DNA of 64,000 bases from Oleidesulfovibrio sp047973035 (GCF_047973035.1 NZ_JBKEBF010000039.1:60541-124540); one strand, 5' to 3'. Positions 43,998 to 53,311 are shown, counted from the stretch's first letter. Translations and numbers: made by a program. The notes: generated by a model from the sequence alone, not told the origin.

Positions 43998-44759
43998 TTA
44001 CCAACTTTTCACACTGGGAGTATGAAAGTAAAATTCAAGACGACTGTTTACATACCGGTTTTCATCAGTGTTATTAGGTAGTAGTGGTTGCGAATCTGCG
44101 TAGCCGACTGCCTTCATGCGTGAAGGTGCAATATCTCCGGCCTGCATAAGTATACGTAGGGTTGTAGCTGCTCTGGCAGAAGAAAGTTCCCAATTGGTAG
44201 GGTAAAGCGAATTTGAGTCGAGAGATCTGTCGCTGGTATGGCAACGCACAACAAGGCCGAGATTACGTTCTTTCATAATGCGTACCACTGTAGCCAGCTT
44301 ACTGGCGGCATCAGCCACAGGCTTTGCTGATCCGGGAGCAAAAATTTCAGAGGTAGGAATCCTGATTACAACTCCAGCATCGTCTGTCGAAATCTTTGCA
44401 GTTTTTTTCAAGTCGGGGTCTTGAAGCACAAAGTTTTTAATTTCCAGCACCATGCCTAAAAGCTCTTTGTTTTCCGGATCAAGCTCAACGTCTTTACGTT
44501 CAAAATCAGACGGTGAAAATGCAGCAAAAGGAGCTTCTTTTCGTTTGACCTGCACGCCAAATGCTTCTTTGATGGACCCCATCAGCGTTTTAAACTTGTT
44601 TGCGTCCTGTTGTGCAAAAGAAAGCAGCAATACAAAGAAGCAAAGAAGCAGAGACATCATGTCCGCAAAGGTCGCCATCCAAGGAGGTAGTCCCTCTTCA
44701 CAAGGGGTGTCATCCTGCCTTTTAGGTGGTGGCGGAGCTTTTTTATCGTCTGCAGCCAT
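43998..44759 (-). CDS. motB: Flagellar motor stator protein MotB
   Basis: This 253-residue protein has a proline-rich cytoplasmic start, one membrane helix with the proton/sodium-binding Asp33 (WMATFADMMSLLLCFFVLLLS) and a C-terminal OmpA-type peptidoglycan-binding domain (VVRCHTSDRSLDS, NWELSSARAATTLRILM, AVGYADSQPL). It anchors the stator to the wall. It follows motA by 6 bases. The sequence of the helix and plug does not tell me whether the ion is H+ or Na+; PomA/PomB-like features in MotA suggest sodium is possible. Confidence 0.93.
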   Translation of the reverse strand: MAADDKKAPPPPKRQDDTPCEEGLPPWMATFADMMSLLLCFFVLLLSFAQQDANKFKTLMGSIKEAFGVQVKRKEAPFAAFSPSDFERKDVELDPENKELLGMVLEIKNFVLQDPDLKKTAKISTDDAGVVIRIPTSEIFAPGSAKPVADAASKLATVVRIMKERNLGLVVRCHTSDRSLDSNSLYPTNWELSSARAATTLRILMQAGDIAPSRMKAVGYADSQPLLPNNTDENRYVNSRLEFYFHTPSVKSW

Positions 44760-44765
44760 GCGTAC

Positions 44766-45521
44766 CTACTTACTAGCCGAGCGCAGGTTGGGAGACAGAA
44801 ACGATTCGAGTTTTTCTCTTACGATGCTGGGGTGGTCTCCGTTAAGGATGGAAAGAACGCCCTCCATGGTAAGTTCCATGTTGTGCGCTTCTTCGTTGGA
44901 ACGTTCTTCAAGACGTTTTGCCATGGGCAAAAAGAAAACGTTAGCAAGAACAGCACCATAAAACGTAGTCAACAGCGCAACAGCCATAGCAGGACCAATG
45001 GAAGCAGGGTCGCTGAGGTTCTGCAGCATCTGTACAAGACCTACCAGTGTGCCGATCATGCCAAATGCAGGTGCAAAAGTACCTAATCCCTTGAATACTT
45101 CCTGACCACGCCTGTGACGCTGCTTCATGATGCTTATGTCAATTTCCATAACGGAACGGACCAGAGACTCTTCTGTTCCGTCTGCAACCAGCTGGATGCC
45201 GCGTTTGAGGTAGGGGTCGTCCACGCTGACTTTTTCAAGCGCAACCAGACTTTCTTTTCTGGCTTTTTCTGCAAGGCTGATAATTTGCTGGATAGTATCT
45301 ACCGGGTCAGGTGCTTTAGCAAAAAAACATTTCATGGCCACTTTGATAGAGCTCAGCACTGTTTTGATCGGAAACATTACAAAGGCAACGGCAATGGTAC
45401 CACCGACAACAATGGCAACAGAGGGAACGTCAACAAAGCCGCCTAACCCGCTACCCATGACAATGGCGCCCAGAATCAGGCCCATTGCACCAATCATCCC
45501 GATTATAGTTCCTATATCCAT
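44766..45521 (-). CDS. motA: Flagellar motor stator protein MotA
   Basis: This 251-residue protein has four hydrophobic segments and the MotA/TolQ-type signatures (GTFAPAFGMIGTLVGLVQML, PASIGPAMAVALLTTFYGAVLANVFFLPMA). The compact 250-residue form with VDVPSVAIVVGGTIAVAFVMFP is the PomA-like class. It forms the ion-conducting ring with MotB. The start is 26 bases after FapA. Confidence 0.94.
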   Translation of the reverse strand: MDIGTIIGMIGAMGLILGAIVMGSGLGGFVDVPSVAIVVGGTIAVAFVMFPIKTVLSSIKVAMKCFFAKAPDPVDTIQQIISLAEKARKESLVALEKVSVDDPYLKRGIQLVADGTEESLVRSVMEIDISIMKQRHRRGQEVFKGLGTFAPAFGMIGTLVGLVQMLQNLSDPASIGPAMAVALLTTFYGAVLANVFFLPMAKRLEERSNEEAHNMELTMEGVLSILNGDHPSIVREKLESFLSPNLRSASK

Positions 45522-45547
45522 AATATTGCTTGCTCAGAATTGCTTAG

Positions 45548-46663
45548 TTATTTTTCCAGCGCTGGAGAATGATAGACTATTTCATCATTCTCCAGGCAAA
45601 ATCTTACATTTTCAAGATAGTCGTTAACCTTGAGGTAGGCTTTTCCGATACTGATTTCCACACCAGGCCGAACTTTTCCGGGAACCAGAATTCTGCAGCC
45701 CGAAGGCACATCCTCTGCGTCGAATTTTTCCCAGATGCTGGTTCTGATGCGGTGAAGAGCCGTAAGCTTTTCAAGTGCGTCTTTTTTTTGCGGAGTAAAT
45801 TCTTCTCTGTGCTCAGGGCTTTTGGCACACAAGCTTTCGAGGGATTCGACTTTGGTTTTATAAATTTTGATATTTTCTTCTACATCTCGCAATTTGCTGA
45901 AAAGAAAAGGGTCGTAACCCATTATGAATTGCGTAGCTGTACCTTGTCCGCCCCCGAGTTGCTCCATAACGTACACCATGCCGGAGGTGTAAATCGTTCC
46001 TCCTTGCAGGCGTTCCTTTATCACCACATTACCCGAAGCGTAAATATCTGTATGCATGCAAGAAGTGTCGATCATAACATTCGAACGTGTACGCAATTCT
46101 GCATTTTCACAAAAGGGCAGGCGAATATTCTGACTTGCACGTAACAGGGCTGACTTCTGCCCTTTTACACCGGTTTCAGAAGCAAGAGCACCACGCGCGT
46201 TTATTTTTGCGCCTTCGATGATTCCTTTTACAAGAATATTATTACCATGAACTTCAAAACCGGTTCGCACACTTCCATGTACCGCGATGTCATTTACAAA
46301 GACAACATTGCCAGTATGAAAATCAACATCACGCCTTACGTTAAGCATCTTTTTTACAGTGATTAGTCCGTCATTGTAAAAAACATACCCGTTGGCAGCA
46401 GCCAGAATACAATGTTTGTTTGCCGGGTCGATTTTGCAATTCGGGCCGACAGGCAGGGCAGAGGTGTTGTATACATATCGGGAGTCAAGACCGGCGGCTT
46501 CTTCATCCGTCACCTGTCTCAGTTCCGCAACAAGTTGGCCTTTTACTACGTTCTGAACATAGCCTAGATTATAATGATCAACTTTGCCTGTTTTGCCTTC
46601 TTTGGGCTTCAGCTCAAAGTGGTTGAAGTCAGGATCAAAGTGATGTTCAAGATACCAAGGCAT
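45548..46663 (-). CDS. FapA domain (DUF342) protein
   Basis: This 371-residue protein is made of a right-handed beta-helix-like repeat (NVVFVNDIAVHGSVRTGFEV, NILVKGIIEGAKINARGALAS) typical of DUF342/FapA, followed by a coiled coil (about residues 270-320) and a short C-terminal beta domain (GKVRPGVEISIGKAYLKV). In Gammaproteobacteria members are linked to polar flagellar placement. It lies between the STAS gene and motA in the same run. It lacks a long N-terminal region seen in the 600-residue members. Confidence 0.82.
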   Translation of the reverse strand: MPWYLEHHFDPDFNHFELKPKEGKTGKVDHYNLGYVQNVVKGQLVAELRQVTDEEAAGLDSRYVYNTSALPVGPNCKIDPANKHCILAAANGYVFYNDGLITVKKMLNVRRDVDFHTGNVVFVNDIAVHGSVRTGFEVHGNNILVKGIIEGAKINARGALASETGVKGQKSALLRASQNIRLPFCENAELRTRSNVMIDTSCMHTDIYASGNVVIKERLQGGTIYTSGMVYVMEQLGGGQGTATQFIMGYDPFLFSKLRDVEENIKIYKTKVESLESLCAKSPEHREEFTPQKKDALEKLTALHRIRTSIWEKFDAEDVPSGCRILVPGKVRPGVEISIGKAYLKVNDYLENVRFCLENDEIVYHSPALEK

Positions 46664-46718
46664 AACAGAGTCCTTTTGGTCGGGCTAAAGAAAGCGTTCG
46701 GGCAGGCTGCTTGGTTGA

Positions 46719-47063
46719 CTATGAATCCGTCATGACCAGAAGGTCATCTTCATTTTTTACGATGGTGAAAAAGTCCAGTAGCTGCACAAGGTGCAATGTC
46801 TTGATAGCCTGATCGGACGGACGGAATAAAACCATATGCTTGCCGCTGCCTTTCAGCCTGCTATTCACGGAAACGAGCAGCCCTATGCCGGAGCTGTCAA
46901 TAAAAGGCACTTCAGAGAGATCTACAACAAGATGTGTAAACACAGATGCTTCCAGCAGCTTGTCGCAGCGTTTGCGAATTTGCGGCACTGCTTGCTGGGT
47001 CAGTTCTCCGTCGATGCCCATATGCAGAATGTCACCTTGTTGTTCTATTCTGAGGCCACCCAT
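46719..47063 (-). CDS. STAS anti-sigma factor antagonist (SpoIIAA/RsbV type)
   Basis: This 114-residue protein is a single STAS domain. The phosphorylation site is in FIDSSGIGLLVSVN (Ser57/Ser58), with the usual LVVDLSEVPF before it. In partner switching the unphosphorylated form binds the kinase-type anti-sigma factor and frees its target. It overlaps the HATPase gene by 19 bases and is followed 55 bases later by FapA. Confidence 0.9.
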   Translation of the reverse strand: MGGLRIEQQGDILHMGIDGELTQQAVPQIRKRCDKLLEASVFTHLVVDLSEVPFIDSSGIGLLVSVNSRLKGSGKHMVLFRPSDQAIKTLHLVQLLDFFTIVKNEDDLLVMTDS

Positions 47064-47497
47064 ATTTCACTCCCTGTGTTGACTGTTATGTGCAACGTAT
47101 TTTTGCCACCACTGTTAGAAATGGCAAATGAATCAGCTAGACTGGAAATTATAAAAAGTCCTCTGCCGCTTTCTGCCTCCGGCGGCGAGAGCGGAATCGG
47201 TTTTTTCAGGTTAAGAGGACATTGCGTAAAACCTGTTCCCCAATCGCTTACTGTGCATTCTATCCTTACTTTCGGTAATATTCTGATGCAAATTTCAATA
47301 CGTCCAGATGTAGCGTCAGTATATGCATGCTGGACAACGTTAGCACACGCTTCAGTCAAAATTAAATTTAAATTATGCAGTGACTCTTTATCATTAATCC
47401 ATTGGGCAATGACTTCAATAACACCTTTTACCACCGCCCGGCATGCATAGGCTTCTGCCTGCGTGGAAAAAGAAAAACTAGCCGGCCTGAGTGTCAT
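47045..47497 (-). CDS. Anti-sigma-type serine kinase (RsbW/SpoIIAB-like HATPase)
   Basis: This 150-residue protein is a HATPase_c_2 domain with N box LILTEACANVVQHAYTDA and the glycine boxes SDWGTGF and SGRGLFIISSLAD. Such proteins phosphorylate a STAS partner and, when free, sequester a sigma factor or other target. It overlaps both the PP2C gene (20 bases) and the STAS gene (19 bases), so the three are made together. The window carries no obvious sigma factor gene as target. Confidence 0.9.
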   Translation of the reverse strand: MTLRPASFSFSTQAEAYACRAVVKGVIEVIAQWINDKESLHNLNLILTEACANVVQHAYTDATSGRIEICIRILPKVRIECTVSDWGTGFTQCPLNLKKPIPLSPPEAESGRGLFIISSLADSFAISNSGGKNTLHITVNTGSEIWVASE

Positions 47498-48623
47498 AGT
47501 ATATCCACAGTGCCGTTAAGTCGTCTCTGTAGGCTGGCATTCCGCCGCCAACTTCTGCCAGCTGGTCGGTAATGGACTCCAGAACAGTTTGCCCTTTAGT
47601 CATGCATTTTGTGGCAACCGCAATAAAGTCTTCCAGCGAAAACAGGCTGCCGTATTTATCCTTCCAGTCAAAAAAGCCGTCAGTAAACAATAAAAGTCCG
47701 CTACCGACAGTAAAAGAACAAGTTCCGTAGCGGATAGGTGGATTGAAAAAGCCGAGAAGAGGCATTGTGCTGGAAAGGTTAGAAAAAGTACCATCTTCTG
47801 ACATGAGAATTCCGGGGCAATGACCGGCGTTAACATATTGCATGCTGGATTTTTTAAAGTCGATATCAGCGGCAAAAACGGTGACAAAATCTTCTTCAGA
47901 ACCGATAGCGTCCATCAAATGTTTATCAAGAAGCTCAATAGTCTCTGTCAAAGACATAAACTTGCTTTGTGTAACCCGAAATAGTGTCCGGACAATGCTC
48001 ATAATAAAAGCCGCCCGGGCACCGTGGCCGGAAACATCTGCAACCACAGTTCTGATACTGGTGCCGTCATGAATGGGAAAGAAATCGAAATAGTCGCCGC
48101 TGGCTTCTCCCGAAGGTTGGTACAGGCTTTCTATATGAATTCCCTGCATATAGGGAGTGGCTGTCGGAAGCAATTTACTTTGTAGTGAAGCGACAAGGTC
48201 AATTTCATTCTGAATACGGCGTGCGTAATCAACAAGTTGCTTTGTCAACTTCCGTTGCCGCTCGGCAACTCCTACTCGGGCTTTTAATTCCGCAATATCA
48301 AATGGCTTGGAAAGAAAGTCATTTGCCCCAAGACTGAGACCACGGGTTTTGGTCTCTGTGCTGTCATCCGCAGTCAGAATAAGAATATACGTTTCGTCGT
48401 CGTTATGATCTTCTCTGATAACCCGAAGGACTTCCAGACCATTCATACCGGGCATATTCAAATCCAGCAGGATTATATCAGGCCGTGACTGAGTATAGGC
48501 TTGCAGCGCTTCTGTGCCATCAGCCGCTTCGTTGATTTGATGTGTTACAGACAGCAAAGAAGCAAGGGCGCTTCGCACTGATCGTGAATCATCAACGATA
48601 AGGATGGAGCTGGAGTCTTTCAT
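47478..48623 (-). CDS. Receiver-PP2C phosphatase (RsbU-like)
   Basis: This 381-residue protein has an N-terminal receiver (VDDS, phospho-acceptor Asp54 in LLDLNMPGMNG, Lys in LSKPFD) joined by a helical segment (RRIQNEIDLVASLQSKLLP) to a SpoIIE-type PP2C phosphatase (GEASGDYFDFF, VADVSGHGARAAFIMSIVRT, QYVNAGHCPG, LLFTDGFFD). It should dephosphorylate the STAS protein when its receiver is phosphorylated, which links the module to a histidine kinase not seen here. It is 4 bases after dtd. Confidence 0.92.
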   Translation of the reverse strand: MKDSSSILIVDDSRSVRSALASLLSVTHQINEAADGTEALQAYTQSRPDIILLDLNMPGMNGLEVLRVIREDHNDDETYILILTADDSTETKTRGLSLGANDFLSKPFDIAELKARVGVAERQRKLTKQLVDYARRIQNEIDLVASLQSKLLPTATPYMQGIHIESLYQPSGEASGDYFDFFPIHDGTSIRTVVADVSGHGARAAFIMSIVRTLFRVTQSKFMSLTETIELLDKHLMDAIGSEEDFVTVFAADIDFKKSSMQYVNAGHCPGILMSEDGTFSNLSSTMPLLGFFNPPIRYGTCSFTVGSGLLLFTDGFFDWKDKYGSLFSLEDFIAVATKCMTKGQTVLESITDQLAEVGGGMPAYRDDLTALWIYYDTQAG

Positions 48624-48627
48624 TGAC

Positions 48628-49101
48628 CTACTGTCTGGTTAGCATTTCGTCTGAAAGCTCAATTGTGACAGGCCCCCAGTTGGTAAGGCATATATCCATT
48701 TCTGCTCCGAAACGTCCCGTTTGTACTTTACCTGATGTACGTGTCTTGAAAGAGTCTATCAGCAAGTCGTAGAGCGTTTCGGCAATTTCAGGAGCAGCGG
48801 CCTTGGTAAATGAAGGCCGCTTTCCTTTTCTGCAATCAGCATACAAGGTAAACTGAGATACGATTAAAATTTCGCCTCCGTACTCCTGCAAACCTAGATT
48901 CATTTTCCCGTCCGTGTCAGGAAAAATTCGTAAATCAACAGCCTTGCGAATCAGTGTCTCCCAAGTTTTAGACTCTGGAAGCGAAAGGTCATCATGGCCG
49001 CCGAAGCCTGCCAGAATCAGCAGGCCGCAGCCGATTTGTCCTATTACTTCGCCCTCCACGCTTACGCTTGCTTTGCGGACGCGCTGAATAAGAAGCTTCA
49101 T
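48628..49101 (-). CDS. dtd: D-aminoacyl-tRNA deacylase
   Basis: This 157-residue protein has the DTD motifs: MKLLIQRVRKASVSVEGEVIG (split by eye), SQFTLYADCRKGKRPSFT and the Gly-cisPro segment NWGPVTIELS. It clears D-amino acids from tRNA. It starts at the stop of the acyl-CoA synthetase gene (one-base overlap) and is followed 4 bases later by the phosphatase gene, so it is part of the long run. Confidence 0.96.
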   Translation of the reverse strand: MKLLIQRVRKASVSVEGEVIGQIGCGLLILAGFGGHDDLSLPESKTWETLIRKAVDLRIFPDTDGKMNLGLQEYGGEILIVSQFTLYADCRKGKRPSFTKAAAPEIAETLYDLLIDSFKTRTSGKVQTGRFGAEMDICLTNWGPVTIELSDEMLTRQ

Positions 49102-50828
49102 TATTCTGTGTCGCCTTTATCGCCGGAAGAGCGTTTTTTCAACTTCTCTTCTTCTTCTGCGCGTAAAGCCCGTCTAAGGACTTTTCCTACAATAGTTTTA
49201 GGAAGTTCTTCTCTGAATTCGACCTGCCGCGGAATTTTATAGTTTGCAAGCTTTGCTCTGCAGTGGGCTATAATATCATTTTTGGTCAGGCTTTCACCAG
49301 GCTTAGGCACAATATAGGCTTTAATTACTTCGCCTCGTGTCGGGTGCGGAACGCCGACAGTGACAGCTTCTTTTACTTTGGGGTGCTCATACAGCACTTC
49401 ATCGATTTCTCTGGGGTATACATTGTACCCGCCAACGATGAACATGTCTTTCTTCCGATCAACAATATAAAAGTAGCCATCTTCGTCCATGGTGGCGATG
49501 TCGCCCGTGTACAGCCAGCCGTTACGCAATGTTCCGGCAGTTTCATCAGGACGGTTCCAGTAACCCTGCATGACCTGCGGGCCCTTGATTATCAATTCGC
49601 CAATCTTACCGGCAGGCAAGGGGACGCTGCCAAGCTCCATATCGACGATTCGGGCTTCCGTATCAGGAAATGGAACTCCTATTGAGCCATTCTTATTTAA
49701 TCCTCTGATTGGATTAAGGTGTGTAATGGGAGAAGCTTCAGTAAGGCCGAAGCCTTCAATGATTGCGGCTCCGGTAAGTTTTTTGAAACGTTTCATCTGC
49801 TCAACAGGCATAGGCGCAGAACCGGCAATACAGTATTCAATAGAAGTAAGATCGTATTTGCCTACTTCCTTTTGTTGCATCAAGGAGATGTAAACCGAAG
49901 GCGCTCCCGGAAAAATTGTGGGCTTATGTTTTGCAATGCCGTCCAGAACATCCTTGGGAACATATCTCGGGAACGGGATAATTGTAGCCGCGAGAGAAGT
50001 CGGGAAGATAAGACACGTTGTAAGGCCGTACACATGAAAGTAGGGCAGGAGGCCCATGAAGGTATGCTTGTTGTGAACAAGCTCCTGTAGCATGGCACAG
50101 CATTGCTGCACGTTAACGCACAGGTTCTGGTGGGTAAGCATCACACCTTTGGCAATGCCTGTGGTGCCACCCGTGTATTGAAGCAGAGCGAGTGTTTCAG
50201 CAGGATCTTCTATCTTTGCGCAGTACCGACGTTTTCCTTTGGTCAGGTTTTTCCACGGCTGAATATGTTCGCCGTCATACGGAACGGGCTTTGCGGTACC
50301 GTCTCTATGTGATTTGAAATCGTAAAGAAAATTCAGGGGGAAACGCAGTGCATCAGAGATTTTGGTAACAAAATATTTTTCAATCCCCAGCTTATCTTTC
50401 AAAGAAGCAATCTTGGGCCAGACAAGATCAAGCGTAATCATAAACCGTGCACCGGAATCATCAATCTGGTGCACCAGTTCTTTTTCCATGTATAGCGGGT
50501 TAGTCATGACCACAATGCCGCCGGCCTTTAGCACTGCCCAGAATGCGATAACAGTCTGGGGCAGGTTAGGCAGCATTATTGAGACCCTGTCACCGTTTTG
50601 GAGTCCTTGCTCTCTTAAGTTGGCAGCCAGAATTTCAACTTGCTCATTCAGCTTTGCATAGCTGAGACGGTAGTTACGAAAAACTACAGCTGTACGGCGG
50701 GGATGGGTATGGGCAGCTTCATCAAGAAAGGTAAAAAGAGGATGCCTCTTGTAATCAATATTCGCGGGGACGCCGTCATCATAGTGGGCGAGCCAAGGGA
50801 AAACGGAAGTAACTTCAGGTGTAGTCAT
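49101..50828 (-). CDS. fadD: Long-chain fatty acid-CoA ligase (AMP-forming)
   Basis: This 575-residue enzyme activates fatty acids with ATP and CoA. Visible motifs are the AMP-binding core LLQYTGGTTGIAKGVMLTH, EGFGLTEASP, LYTGDIATMDEDGYFYIVDRKKDM (split by eye) and the C-terminal catalytic lysine in LPKTIVGKVLRRAL. It is the first gene of the run that leads to the flagellar genes, and overlaps dtd by one base. Confidence 0.9.
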   Translation of the reverse strand: MTTPEVTSVFPWLAHYDDGVPANIDYKRHPLFTFLDEAAHTHPRRTAVVFRNYRLSYAKLNEQVEILAANLREQGLQNGDRVSIMLPNLPQTVIAFWAVLKAGGIVVMTNPLYMEKELVHQIDDSGARFMITLDLVWPKIASLKDKLGIEKYFVTKISDALRFPLNFLYDFKSHRDGTAKPVPYDGEHIQPWKNLTKGKRRYCAKIEDPAETLALLQYTGGTTGIAKGVMLTHQNLCVNVQQCCAMLQELVHNKHTFMGLLPYFHVYGLTTCLIFPTSLAATIIPFPRYVPKDVLDGIAKHKPTIFPGAPSVYISLMQQKEVGKYDLTSIEYCIAGSAPMPVEQMKRFKKLTGAAIIEGFGLTEASPITHLNPIRGLNKNGSIGVPFPDTEARIVDMELGSVPLPAGKIGELIIKGPQVMQGYWNRPDETAGTLRNGWLYTGDIATMDEDGYFYIVDRKKDMFIVGGYNVYPREIDEVLYEHPKVKEAVTVGVPHPTRGEVIKAYIVPKPGESLTKNDIIAHCRAKLANYKIPRQVEFREELPKTIVGKVLRRALRAEEEEKLKKRSSGDKGDTE

Positions 50829-50945
50829 AGTTATTACTGCTGTTCCGGTTAGTAGACGATACCGTGCTTCCTGAGCCTTTTATGAATGTTAGCCTGTAGG
50901 CGTTAGCGGTGCAAGAATATAAGGGCTGATGCGTTGTAATTAAAG

Positions 50946-52145
50946 CTAACTGAGAGCAGGGCGTAGACCCGTTACAGCGGCTACAGCCTTGATGCCTTTC
51001 TTTTCGCCTGTAAATCCCAGCTTTTCTTCTGTTGTCGCTTTAACGTTGACCTGGCCGGCCTGAATCCTTGTCAGCCTGCATATGTTTTTATGAATCTGGT
51101 CCCGCCACGGGCCAATTCTGGGAATTTGTGTGATAATGGTCAGGTCTATGTGCGTAATGAGCAGACCTTCGTTACGTACTTTTTCAAGTACCTCATTTAG
51201 CAGAACAGAGCTGTCGGCATTGTCAAATGCAGCATCGGTATCAGGAAAAAGCATACCTATGTCGCCCATGGCCATGCAGCCAAGAACAGCATCCATCAAA
51301 GCATGAAGCAACACGTCTCCGTCGGAATGAGCAAGTACGGCAGGGCCTCCGGCGATTGGTACGCCGCCGAGCTTCATAGGGCGACCATTTTGTCCGAAAC
51401 GATGAACATCGTACCCCCAGCCGAAACACGGCAACATTGCCGGAGCGTCTGACTTTTGTTTCAGCAAGCTCAGATCCTCCGCGTTGGTAATTTTAATATT
51501 ATCAGCTTGTCCTGCAACCGTTTGAACGCGCATGTCTTCGCAACGCTCAAGAAGCGATGCGTCATCGGTTACATCCCAGTTATTTTGACGGCAGATTTCG
51601 TGAGCTTTGAGTAAAACATTCTTCTGAAAACCCTGAGGGGTCTGAACAGCTACCAGACTGCTGCGGTCAGGAGTTGTCTTTACAATGCCCGCTTCAACTA
51701 CTTTTATAGTGTCTGTTACAGGCAGCGCAGGGATGACACCTTCAGCTCCGTTATGCAACGCATCAAGAATTCTGTTACACAAATTTGCGTCTGCAAAAGG
51801 GCGGGCAGAATCATGCACAAGTACATGGTCACACTGTTCCGGCAGTGCGATAAGGCCGCTGTATACAGAATCCTGCCTTCTTTCCCCTCCGCATACAGTT
51901 TTCCAAGGAATGCCCAGCGCTCTTCCATCATCCAACTGTTTCAGGCGAGTCGTAGCAGCTTCAATTTCTTCAGCCGGAAGTACAAATATAATACCACGCA
52001 CTCTGGCAATGCGGGACAGCATTGCCGCTGAATGCCAGAACAGGGGGGCGCCGTTCCATTCGATGAATTGTTTGCGGGTTCGTCCGCAAGCTTCTGAAAT
52101 GCGAGCCCCTTTGCCTGCCGCCAACAGCACAGCCCAAGTGTGCAT
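50946..52145 (-). CDS. ispDF: Bifunctional IspD-IspF (MEP pathway)
   Basis: ATG 52145 with GTGAGG before it gives 399 residues. The N-terminal half is 2-C-methyl-D-erythritol 4-phosphate cytidylyltransferase (VLLAAGKGARISEACGRTRKQF, VHDSARPFAD). The C-terminal half is MEcPP synthase (GYDVHRFG, LAHSDGDVLLHALMDAVLG, KATTEEKLGFTGEKKGI). Linked forms are known in alpha-, delta- and epsilonproteobacteria. It works in isoprenoid synthesis. It comes just after the terminator of RNase P RNA, so it should have its own promoter; the gap of only about 20 bases between terminator and ATG is small, and read-through from rnpB is possible. Confidence 0.94.
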   Translation of the reverse strand: MHTWAVLLAAGKGARISEACGRTRKQFIEWNGAPLFWHSAAMLSRIARVRGIIFVLPAEEIEAATTRLKQLDDGRALGIPWKTVCGGERRQDSVYSGLIALPEQCDHVLVHDSARPFADANLCNRILDALHNGAEGVIPALPVTDTIKVVEAGIVKTTPDRSSLVAVQTPQGFQKNVLLKAHEICRQNNWDVTDDASLLERCEDMRVQTVAGQADNIKITNAEDLSLLKQKSDAPAMLPCFGWGYDVHRFGQNGRPMKLGGVPIAGGPAVLAHSDGDVLLHALMDAVLGCMAMGDIGMLFPDTDAAFDNADSSVLLNEVLEKVRNEGLLITHIDLTIITQIPRIGPWRDQIHKNICRLTRIQAGQVNVKATTEEKLGFTGEKKGIKAVAAVTGLRPALS

Positions 52146-52161
52146 AACTACCTCACAATGC

Positions 52162-52193
52162 AAAAATCAGGGGCGCCAAAAGCGCCCCTGATT
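52162..52193 (-). terminator. Intrinsic terminator of rnpB
   Basis: A perfect 12-bp stem (52165-52176 with 52182-52193) with a 5-base loop, followed on the minus strand by a T run (TTTTT). It begins 13 bases after the RNA end and ends 17-20 bases before the ispDF start. Confidence 0.88.
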
Positions 52194-52205
52194 AGTGTTA
52201 CAAAA

Positions 52206-52562
52206 GGGAGCCGGACTATAAGCCGGGTTCTGTTCTTTCCAACAGGAAAGCAGCTGCCATTCCTCTAGGACTACAGTTACCTGCAGCCTCAAGCAACCTA
52301 CCCGAAGACATCGACCGGGCCGGCCTTCAGCGTCTTCCTATTTGGTCTTGCTCCAGACGGGGTTTACCTAGCAGGAATCGTCACCGATTCCTCTGGTGGG
52401 CTCTTACCCCACCGTTTCACCCTTACCTGCAATAGCAGGCGGTTTGCTTTCTGTGGCACTGTCCGTGGATCACTCCACCTGGGGGTTACCCAGCGTCTTG
52501 CCCTGCGGAGCCCGGACTTTCCTCTCCGTGTCAGACACGCAGCGGCAGCTCGTCCTGCTCCC
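52206..52562 (-). ncRNA. rnpB: RNase P RNA (bacterial type A)
   Basis: On the minus strand the sequence has the hallmark GAGGAAAGTCCGGGCTCC near the 5' end and ACAGAACCCGGCTTATAG near the 3' end, with the conserved GGTAAACCCC and GAAACGGTG-type segments between. The ends pair in a P1 helix (GGGAGCAGGAC at 52562 downward with the 3' GTCCGGCTCCC, 10 of 11 pairs). About 357 bases, normal for type A. It begins 8 bases after the stop of the zinc-ribbon gene, so its promoter should lie inside that gene. Confidence 0.96.
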
Positions 52563-52570
52563 GAAAAAAA

Positions 52571-53311
52571 TTACTCGGCAGAGGTGTCGTCGCAGAAGTG
52601 CTCGCACCAGTAAACAAGGCGCTGGCAGTTTGTGCAGCTGAGAATCTGGGTCCCTTTCTGTAAGTCGATAAAGCTCTGCGGCGGAATAGCAATGTTGCAG
52701 CCAGAGCAGATGCCGTTCACTACGGGAACGATAACGGGGTGGTCAAGGCGCTCACGGATAAACTCGTAGCGGGCCAGAACAGGAGCGGGAACAACACTGC
52801 CGGCGGCTACACGCTTTTTATCCAGCTTTGCCAGTTCTTTTTCAGCATCTTCAAGGCGTGCCTGCAAAGTTGCCTGCTTCGCTTCAAGATCTTGCTTTAC
52901 TTCACCATACACTTCATCAAGCTGCGCAATTGCATCATTCTGACGCTGCAGCTCTTCGATGAGGGTGATTTTTTCTTCTTCGCGAAGACGGTTTACCTTT
53001 TCAAGGTTGTCCATTTCGCGCATCATTGCGTGGTATTCTTTAGTGTTGCCGACAAGCATCAACTTGCTTTTGCTTTTCTTCACACGCAAAGAATCGTCTT
53101 CGATTTCAGTAATAAGACGACGTTCCTGCTCACGCAGATGTTCAATTTTGTCCAGCAGGTGGTTGCGCTGGCCCTCAAGAGTGTTGAAGCGGCCCATGAG
53201 AGCTTCTACTTCTTTGGGGGCGTGCTCGAGATCTTTGCGGATGGCCATGATCTCGTTGTCTACCTTTTGCAAGGCGACGAGCTGCTCGATTTGTTTAAGA
53301 TACAGGCTCAA
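52571..53311 (-). CDS. Coiled-coil zinc-ribbon protein (DUF164/CdsZ type)
   Basis: This 246-residue protein is almost wholly a long coiled coil (residues about 5-175, e.g. EQLVALQKVDNEIMAIRKD), then a C-terminal zinc ribbon with CSGC (about 203) and CTNC (about 230). It matches the DUF164 family. The helical hairpin resembles proteins that bind nucleic acid or GTPases; function is not settled. It sits between the Nif3-like gene and rnpB, a neighbourhood also seen in other proteobacteria (from memory). Confidence 0.85.
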   Translation of the reverse strand: MSLYLKQIEQLVALQKVDNEIMAIRKDLEHAPKEVEALMGRFNTLEGQRNHLLDKIEHLREQERRLITEIEDDSLRVKKSKSKLMLVGNTKEYHAMMREMDNLEKVNRLREEEKITLIEELQRQNDAIAQLDEVYGEVKQDLEAKQATLQARLEDAEKELAKLDKKRVAAGSVVPAPVLARYEFIRERLDHPVIVPVVNGICSGCNIAIPPQSFIDLQKGTQILSCTNCQRLVYWCEHFCDDTSAE

